DNA of 10,574 nucleotides from Candidatus Odinarchaeota archaeon (GTDB taxonomy: Archaea; Asgardarchaeota; JAGGXT01). The stretch covers positions 1-10,574 of the forward strand of contig JAGGXT010000075.1 of assembly GCA_021162905.1 (NCBI GenBank), written 5' to 3'. The notes beneath the pieces were generated by a model. The model was not told the origin of the DNA. It ran no database searches and worked only from the letters and a program-made list of their open reading frames with translations. Below, piece by piece: positions 6,195 to 10,574 of this stretch (its first letter is position 1; every line of letters starts with the position of its first letter). The translations under genes and the position numbers were made by a program.

Positions 6195-6989
6195 CTACTG
6201 CTCTTCCTCTTTGACCTTGGATAGCATGATACTCATGAACATGCATTCATTTGGTGGGATAAGACTCTCTTCAAGGGGTATATCCTCATCAGTAAATTCT
6301 GCAGGTACTCCACGAATTAAAGCAAATGGTATTCTCTCATCGGCCTCGCCCATTACAATTTCGGCCACAGATGCTAACAAATCCACCATGGATTGCCTTG
6401 AAACTTTTAATACCCGTCCGTAAAGATCCTTTTTGCCTACATAATTTCTAACAGGTTTAATCCCAGAAAAACCTAAGGCCACACCAATAGTTCCCTTTTT
6501 GCTTGGGAGAATTCCACTATCTGCGATTATCACAGCTACTTTTTTCCCAGTTCGCTTTTTTATTTCCTCTCTAATTCTCTTCGCTGATATCATTGGGTCC
6601 TTAGGGGGTAATAGATAGTAGCCTTGAGGAACATTTGACATATCAATGCACGCATTCACACAGGGTATTCCTTTCCTAATTGTTAGTAGAAATCCCTTTA
6701 ATCCCTTTGGCCTACCTATTATTTCGCTGGACTCATCGATTATAAGTTGCATAAATTTTGGGTCTATTTTGTATTTTTCGCCAAGTTCAATTGCCTCTTG
6801 GGATGGTTTTATTTCAGATACTTTCACCTTTCGCTTTTCAACGAGCGAAACAACAGAAGAAGCAACAACAATGACATCATTATCTTCTATTGTCAGTCCC
6901 ATATCTTGTAAGGAAGTCAAAAGAACATCCACAAGGTTATCATTTTCAGTAATTAATGGGGTATGTATTCCAAAAACTTCGAATTTCAT
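6195..6989 (-). CDS. CofE-family protein (coenzyme F420-0:L-glutamate ligase-like)
   Basis: This 264-residue protein, started at ATG 6989, opens MKFEVFGIHTPLI, matching the family N-terminus. Other marks are ASSVVSLVEKR (43-53), CVNACIDMSNV (110-120; CofE has CVNAGIDASNV, whose aspartate binds metal), IIADSGILPSKKG (154-166; CofE has a DTxGRxxRxG loop), NYVGKKDLYGR (182-192) and MGEADERIP (213-221). Bona fide CofE adds glutamate to F420-0 by gamma linkage, using GTP and divalent metal. The DSGxxPxKKG loop departs from the classical arginine-rich form and resembles, from memory, a CofE paralogue group common in archaea whose substrate may differ. I therefore give no symbol. The start is chosen because GGGATGATT supplies a ribosome binding site before ATG 6989. 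An in-frame TTG at 7013 would add eight residues with no such site. The gene ends 14 bases from the convergent MTHFSD-like gene, so the two mRNAs may overlap at their 3' ends. No CofC, CofD or CofG/H neighbours are present. Confidence 0.8.
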   Translation of the reverse strand: MKFEVFGIHTPLITENDNLVDVLLTSLQDMGLTIEDNDVIVVASSVVSLVEKRKVKVSEIKPSQEAIELGEKYKIDPKFMQLIIDESSEIIGRPKGLKGFLLTIRKGIPCVNACIDMSNVPQGYYLLPPKDPMISAKRIREEIKKRTGKKVAVIIADSGILPSKKGTIGVALGFSGIKPVRNYVGKKDLYGRVLKVSRQSMVDLLASVAEIVMGEADERIPFALIRGVPAEFTDEDIPLEESLIPPNECMFMSIMLSKVKEEEQ

Positions 6990-7047
6990 AATCATCCCAG
7001 CTAGTTGTATCAATAATCTTAAGTTTTTCTAAAAGGTTTAAAGTTTG

Positions 7048-7058
7048 CTATATATTTT
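7048..7058 (-). promoter_or_regulatory. Putative TATA box for the CofE-like gene
   Basis: In the minus-strand sense this reads AAAATATATAG, preceded by the purine-rich GAGA that a BRE could use. A start about 26 bases on falls near 7027. This gives a leader of about 38 bases to ATG 6989, long enough to hold the GGGATG ribosome binding site, which favours that start over TTG 7013. Confidence 0.45.
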
Positions 7059-7090
7059 TCTCTCTTAATGGAAAAGTTACCTTAATATTC

Positions 7091-7106
7091 AAACTTATTT
7101 AAGTTT
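7091..7106. repeat. Inverted repeat AAACTTA-TT-TAAGTTT upstream of the CofE-like promoter
   Basis: Seven-base arms are separated by two bases, about 35-45 bases upstream of the TATA candidate in the minus-strand direction. The same TTAAGTTT word recurs at 7019-7026, next to the inferred transcription start. A regulator binding both sites is possible. The low complexity of the region weakens the case. Confidence 0.3.
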
Positions 7107-7264
7107 AGGCCACTCTGTTTTAATAATTTAGTTAGAGCCTGGATTTTGAGACTATTTAATCTTGTTTTATAGAACAATGAATTATCATATACGCTAAAAT
7201 CTCTTAAGTACACTTAGGTGTAATACTATATTAAACCGAAGAAGAATTAAAAGGAAGAGGGAAA

Positions 7265-7510
7265 TTACTCTGCAACCCTTACAGGGCATTGTAGCTTTAT
7301 GCTAGCGAACATGGGAGCTACTGATTCCTTCAATAAATCACTAAATTGTGGAAACTTAGAGAAATCAACAGATTTTCCTTTAATAAGAGCCCTTATAGCT
7401 TTATCAGTAATACGAATTATCCAAGGAATTTTGTAATTTCTGTATCCGTACAATGCAACACCCATAAGTGCTATTGCTACTGATACACTACCACCAACAT
7501 TAACAACTGA
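7265..7510 (-). other. Membrane helix plus basic cytoplasmic tail of the surface protein
   Basis: Residues 1019-1041 (SVVNVGGSVSVAIALMGVAL and on) form one hydrophobic span. The tail after it has the pattern YRNYKIPWIIRITDKAIRAL, then KGKSVDF, then FPQFSDLLKESVAP. It begins with several basic residues, as expected for a cytoplasmic side, and continues as a predicted amphipathic helix. It is longer than a bare stop-transfer signal and so may contact a cytoplasmic partner. Confidence 0.6.
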
Positions 7511-10500
7511 CCGAACAGGTATTTTCACACCACCAATTGCAATGTATGGCTCCTCTATAGTTATCTGGAACAACTGGCTCTTAAACTCATAGTTCGCCTT
7601 TTTGGCCGAGATTATGAATGTATAATTTCCCACTGTTGTGAAGTTTGTCATATCTAAAATTAGAATATAAGTTCCATTTGGATATTCTTGTAATGTGTAC
7701 ATAATGCTACCGCCAGTTGAAAAAGTAACAGTTGCGTTATGAATGGGTCTATTGCTGAACGAATCAATATACTCTACGAATATTTTCATTTTATCGACAG
7801 AACCTTGAATTATTATTCTTTCTTCTGGGTAAAATTCAACTCGGATTTGCGTTGTTCTATTGAGTATTTGGAGCTGGAAGGAATGATCAACTAATTCATA
7901 ATTATTAGCAACGGCAGATACCTTGACTAAGTAGGTACTGGCTGTAAATTGTGAGGTATTTAATGTTAGAACAAACACATTTTCTGAAGGCATCATTGAA
8001 TATACATTACCCGCAATATTTAAAGTTACATTACCAGCACTAATTGAAGTATCATGTACTGTATCTTGGTAGGATGCAACAAATGTTACATTTTCGCCCC
8101 AATACACAATGCTTTCAACATAAACATCTACGCTAGCAGGAGTTTCTTGGATAAATATGGTATACGTTATTATGGTATCTATTTGGAATCCTACTTTCTG
8201 GAATGAAATAGTCAAAATATATGTCTGACCTGCCATTAAGTTCAGTTCAGCTGTATTTATAGTGAATCTATAATCGCCAGGAGATACTTCGTATATTGTT
8301 GATATATTACTGCAGATAAACATCTCTCCTACGCTTAAACTGGCGACAACAGAATCCGGAGATGTTACTGGAAATTCGTTGTATGCGTCTCTCAAAGATA
8401 TTGTCAAATTGATAATATCAGCATAGTAGGCAGGTATTACTAGTGGGGTAGGATAGACCATATTGATAGGTCTCTTTTGCACTACAATAAATACATCTAC
8501 TGGAGCGACAATTACACCGCTATTTATTATATCCAATCTAAATAAATATGTTCCTTCAGAATCAAATATTGTCGTGTTGACCACTATATAGAAATGCCCC
8601 AAATCAAGATCGTATGGTATTTCTAAATTGTCAATCCCTAAGTTTTCTTGAGAGTAGACTAGTGTTATATTTTCTACAACACTTCCGTTATATTGGTTGA
8701 TGACTGTAGCGTTTATGGAAAATTTTTCAAGCCAATAGACGAACTCAATCTGTTCTGTCAAAAGTTGTATTTTTAGGGGAATAAGGACATTAATTTTTAC
8801 AAGTAGTTGTGCCTGTTTATAGTTTGGCTTTGAAATCTTTATAGTAATACTATAATTTCCTGGTGGTACATACTGGCTAAGGAACGTAATGTAATATTTT
8901 CCATCAGAATATTCATATGAAAAAGCGGAGCTATTCCAGTTTGTCATTGAAACTGTTGCATCAGGGATCTTAGCAGAATGATTTAGGTCTATATACTCTA
9001 CAACTACTGTGACTGGTACTGACCAATTTATGGAGAATTGAATTTGAGAGATGGGGTCTATTTTAGTCGGTAGAGGAGGTACCTCTACTGTAATCAATAT
9101 TGATTTTTCAGTATAGTTCGATAGGCTTGCATAAACTGTTAATGTGTGCACCCCAACATCGATAGAAGATGTATTCGCAACAAAGGTGTATAAACCATTT
9201 GAATATGATGAGTAATTGAGCTTTAAACCCGTATCCCATTGCAACCAGACATTTGCACCATTCAAAGATACACCATAAGAAGAATAGTTCACATAAAATG
9301 TAAATGGATTACTCCAATTAACAGATATACTTGATATTGATGAATCAATAGATGTCTGCCTTGAAGTTACATGTAGTGGAAGATATATGGTCTGATTATT
9401 GTAATTAAATTCACCCATAAAAATAACTAATGTATAATTACCTACTGGTAAATTCAAGCCGTTAACATCGCCAGTGTTTCCTTGAAATACATAAGTTCCA
9501 TTGCCAAGATTTATAAGTGAACCATATATATGAAACGTCTCGGTATCTTGTAGAACAGATGCTCGAGTTGTTGCTGATTTCAAGTAGATACCATGCTCAT
9601 CAACAAAGGTAAAACTAAGAGATACGTTAAATCCCCATTCAACATAAATATCGTTATATGTATACAAGGCAGTAGTATCTGCAAAATCTACTATAAGTTT
9701 TAAGGTTGTTGGAGTGGGGTCATTAAACTGCACAAGCGTGGTTGAATTTGCACCAGCATCGCCTTCTATTATTATTAAGAAGGAATTACTAGCATTTAAT
9801 TTTAATTGACCAATATCGAGTTTTGCTGTCCAATTTCCAGTTGTTGTATCATACGTAAAATTACCTGTGGCAACAACTGTATCTCCAAGTATAATTTTAT
9901 ACGTTAGCGAATCAACTTCATTTTCTTGTAGGGGTACGTCTACTAACCCTGTTTGGGAATCTGTTCGATTAATAAAGCCTACTACAACAGTTACATTGTC
10001 ATCCCAGACGGCATCTATAATTGTTGAATTATACAGCACTAATATAGTATCCGTGGGAGTCCAAGATATTGATATATTAAGCTGAATGAAAGTTGTATCG
10101 TTTAGGGTTAATAATGTCCAATTCCAATTATTATTCTTTACAACACTAACATTATACTTAATGTCGCATGCAATATTTTCGAATACAACATAACCAGATT
10201 GATTTGTTGACGAATAAGTTACCGAGGACCCATCTGTGTTATTAACGTACACAAGTGCGCCTTGAATATAATTTGAATGTGAAACATCATAAGCCCTTAC
10301 AATGAGAGACGCCATGGGAAGGATAACATCAACAGCCGCACTCGTATTGTCATAAAGGTAAGTTGTTGTTGCATTTATTATATCTTGACCATAATCATTT
10401 GCGTAACTTACAAAAAATCTTGTATTACCTGCACGTATTCTTTCAAAAGTGACCCAGCCAGTGGCATTTGTAGTTGCTGATGTTTGATATGTATCCTGAG

Positions 10501-10574
10501 GGATATCAAGGTTCGTCCTAATAACAAAGGCATCTGTTACAGGATTTCCATCATAATTCAGCACTCTTACAGAA
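7265..10574 (-). CDS. Giant Ig-like-repeat surface protein with C-terminal membrane anchor (5' end outside window)
   Basis: At least 1,102 residues are visible; the frame stays open to the window edge, so the N-terminus and signal peptide are missing. Residue numbers count from V/M at 10564. Residues 1-82 and 85-166 resemble carboxypeptidase-regulatory-like beta-sandwiches (RVLNYDGNPVTDA, then a second copy with GALVYVNNTDGSS). From about 169 to 1005 follow roughly eight Ig/invasin-like units of about 95-120 residues, each ending in a GxYxxxI/V strand pattern. A hydrophobic helix (1019-1041) is followed by a basic cytoplasmic tail of about 58 residues (RNYKIPWIIRITDKAIRAL and on). More than 40 N-x-S/T sequons lie before the helix and none after it, which supports an outside N-terminal part, N-glycosylated as is usual for archaeal surface proteins. 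A role in envelope structure, adhesion or cell contact is inferred; no enzymatic domain is seen. Confidence 0.8.
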   Translation of the reverse strand, partial: SVRVLNYDGNPVTDAFVIRTNLDIPQDTYQTSATTNATGWVTFERIRAGNTRFFVSYANDYGQDIINATTTYLYDNTSAAVDVILPMASLIVRAYDVSHSNYIQGALVYVNNTDGSSVTYSSTNQSGYVVFENIACDIKYNVSVVKNNNWNWTLLTLNDTTFIQLNISISWTPTDTILVLYNSTIIDAVWDDNVTVVVGFINRTDSQTGLVDVPLQENEVDSLTYKIILGDTVVATGNFTYDTTTGNWTAKLDIGQLKLNASNSFLIIIEGDAGANSTTLVQFNDPTPTTLKLIVDFADTTALYTYNDIYVEWGFNVSLSFTFVDEHGIYLKSATTRASVLQDTETFHIYGSLINLGNGTYVFQGNTGDVNGLNLPVGNYTLVIFMGEFNYNNQTIYLPLHVTSRQTSIDSSISSISVNWSNPFTFYVNYSSYGVSLNGANVWLQWDTGLKLNYSSYSNGLYTFVANTSSIDVGVHTLTVYASLSNYTEKSILITVEVPPLPTKIDPISQIQFSINWSVPVTVVVEYIDLNHSAKIPDATVSMTNWNSSAFSYEYSDGKYYITFLSQYVPPGNYSITIKISKPNYKQAQLLVKINVLIPLKIQLLTEQIEFVYWLEKFSINATVINQYNGSVVENITLVYSQENLGIDNLEIPYDLDLGHFYIVVNTTIFDSEGTYLFRLDIINSGVIVAPVDVFIVVQKRPINMVYPTPLVIPAYYADIINLTISLRDAYNEFPVTSPDSVVASLSVGEMFICSNISTIYEVSPGDYRFTINTAELNLMAGQTYILTISFQKVGFQIDTIITYTIFIQETPASVDVYVESIVYWGENVTFVASYQDTVHDTSISAGNVTLNIAGNVYSMMPSENVFVLTLNTSQFTASTYLVKVSAVANNYELVDHSFQLQILNRTTQIRVEFYPEERIIIQGSVDKMKIFVEYIDSFSNRPIHNATVTFSTGGSIMYTLQEYPNGTYILILDMTNFTTVGNYTFIISAKKANYEFKSQLFQITIEEPYIAIGGVKIPVRSVVNVGGSVSVAIALMGVALYGYRNYKIPWIIRITDKAIRALIKGKSVDFSKFPQFSDLLKESVAPMFASIKLQCPVRVAE
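7550..10060 (-). repeat. About eight diverged Ig/invasin-like repeat units with a recurring tryptophan motif
   Basis: A tryptophan followed by a short turn and an alternating hydrophobic strand recurs at residues W187 (AVWDDNVTV), W310 (VEWGFNVSL), W417 (VNWSNPFTF), W514 (INWSVPVTV), W611 (VYWLEKFSI) and W822 (VYWGENVTF). The spacing is 123, 107, 97, 97 and then 211 residues (two units). The missing positions carry AYYADIINL (712-720) and IIQGSVDKM (918-926). Units 403-495 and 498-594 are the most alike. The DNA repeats are diverged, so this is old duplication. Confidence 0.7.
10067..10564 (-). repeat. Two carboxypeptidase-regulatory-like domains at the visible N-terminal end
   Basis: Residues 1-82 and 85-166 share the plan 'V-x-V/A-x-D/N-x-x-G-x-x-V/I-x-G/D-A-x-V', then a middle T-N-x-S/T-G-x-V-x-F-E turn (TNATGWVTFERI at 32-43; TNQSGYVVFENI at 120-131), then a strand rich in V/I. 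The matching TNxxG-[WY]-V-x-F-E-x-I core is direct evidence of tandem duplication. These domains are usually structural spacers. Confidence 0.7.

Larger units (their letters stand above)
7014..7264. other. Intergenic region between the surface-protein gene and the CofE-like gene
   Basis: No coding frame of convincing composition or RNA gene is seen. It holds the CofE-like promoter near its left end, an inverted repeat at 7091-7106, a weaker TAAGT/ACTTA repeat at 7205-7216 and a purine-rich tract at 7238-7261. On the minus strand that tract becomes a pyrimidine tract just after the surface-protein stop codon and might help termination. Confidence 0.5.

Noticed and set aside
7011..7013. TTG as start of the CofE-like gene
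   Set aside because: No ribosome binding site precedes it, and the eight extra residues are not expected from the family. ATG 6989 has GGGATG before it and gives the usual N-terminus.
6646..7032. Open frame of 128 codons on the plus strand over the CofE-like gene
   Set aside because: Its composition mirrors the antisense of conserved CofE motifs, with no independent evidence of coding.
7130..7235. Possible small RNA or tRNA in the intergenic region
   Set aside because: No cloverleaf, TTCGA-type T-loop or long stem could be found; only short AT-rich inverted repeats are visible.
1..10574. CRISPR array, insertion sequence or attachment site
   Set aside because: No evenly spaced direct repeats, transposase motifs, terminal inverted repeats or tRNA-end duplications were seen on either strand.

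Overview
The window reads as archaeal DNA, A+T-rich by eye. Several genes are preceded by TATA-box-like tracts at the archaeal distance (about 26 bases before the inferred transcription start). Strong GGAGG-type ribosome binding sites serve non-ATG starts. The gene content also fits: a coenzyme F420 glutamyl-ligase family protein, an archaeal wHTH-nucleotidyltransferase, an MTHFSD-like protein, an MglA/Ras-type small GTPase and a very large, heavily sequon-decorated single-pass surface protein. The GTPase together with the giant Ig-like surface protein would suit an Asgard-type lineage, but the phylum is an inference that the sequence alone does not prove.

Layout. (1) 1-138: AT-rich non-coding tail of the first gene with small hairpins. 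(2) 139-786, minus: divergent small GTPase. (3) 787-959: divergent promoter region with three alternating AGATTA/TAATCT half-sites in front of the plus-strand operon. (4) 960-4729, plus: hyuA-hyuB pair (hydantoinase/5-oxoprolinase/acetone carboxylase superfamily), two bases apart, both starting at TTG. (5) 4833-6180, plus: a wHTH-nucleotidyltransferase followed after 19 bases by an MTHFSD-like 5-formyl-THF cyclo-ligase homologue. The latter appears to begin at an ATT codon behind a near-perfect Shine-Dalgarno sequence. (6) 6195-6989, minus: CofE-family gene, convergent with the previous operon and separated by 14 bases. (7) 7014-7264: intergenic, with the cofE-like promoter and short inverted repeats. 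(8) 7265 to the window edge, minus: 3' part of a giant surface protein made of about ten beta-sandwich-like repeats, one C-terminal membrane helix and a basic cytoplasmic tail.

How the genes may work together. HyuAB-type enzymes open cyclic amides such as 5-oxoproline (yielding glutamate) or carboxylate ketones, using ATP. CofE-type enzymes attach glutamate to F420, and MTHFS-type enzymes act on reduced folates or pterins. A shared theme of glutamate, pterin and cofactor metabolism is possible but remains inference. The GTPase and the surface protein look like separate units. The most notable points are the AUU-type start, the 16-base perfect palindrome over the start of the wHTH-nucleotidyltransferase, the degenerate GTPase G4 motif, the altered active-site loop of the CofE homologue, and the architecture of the surface protein.
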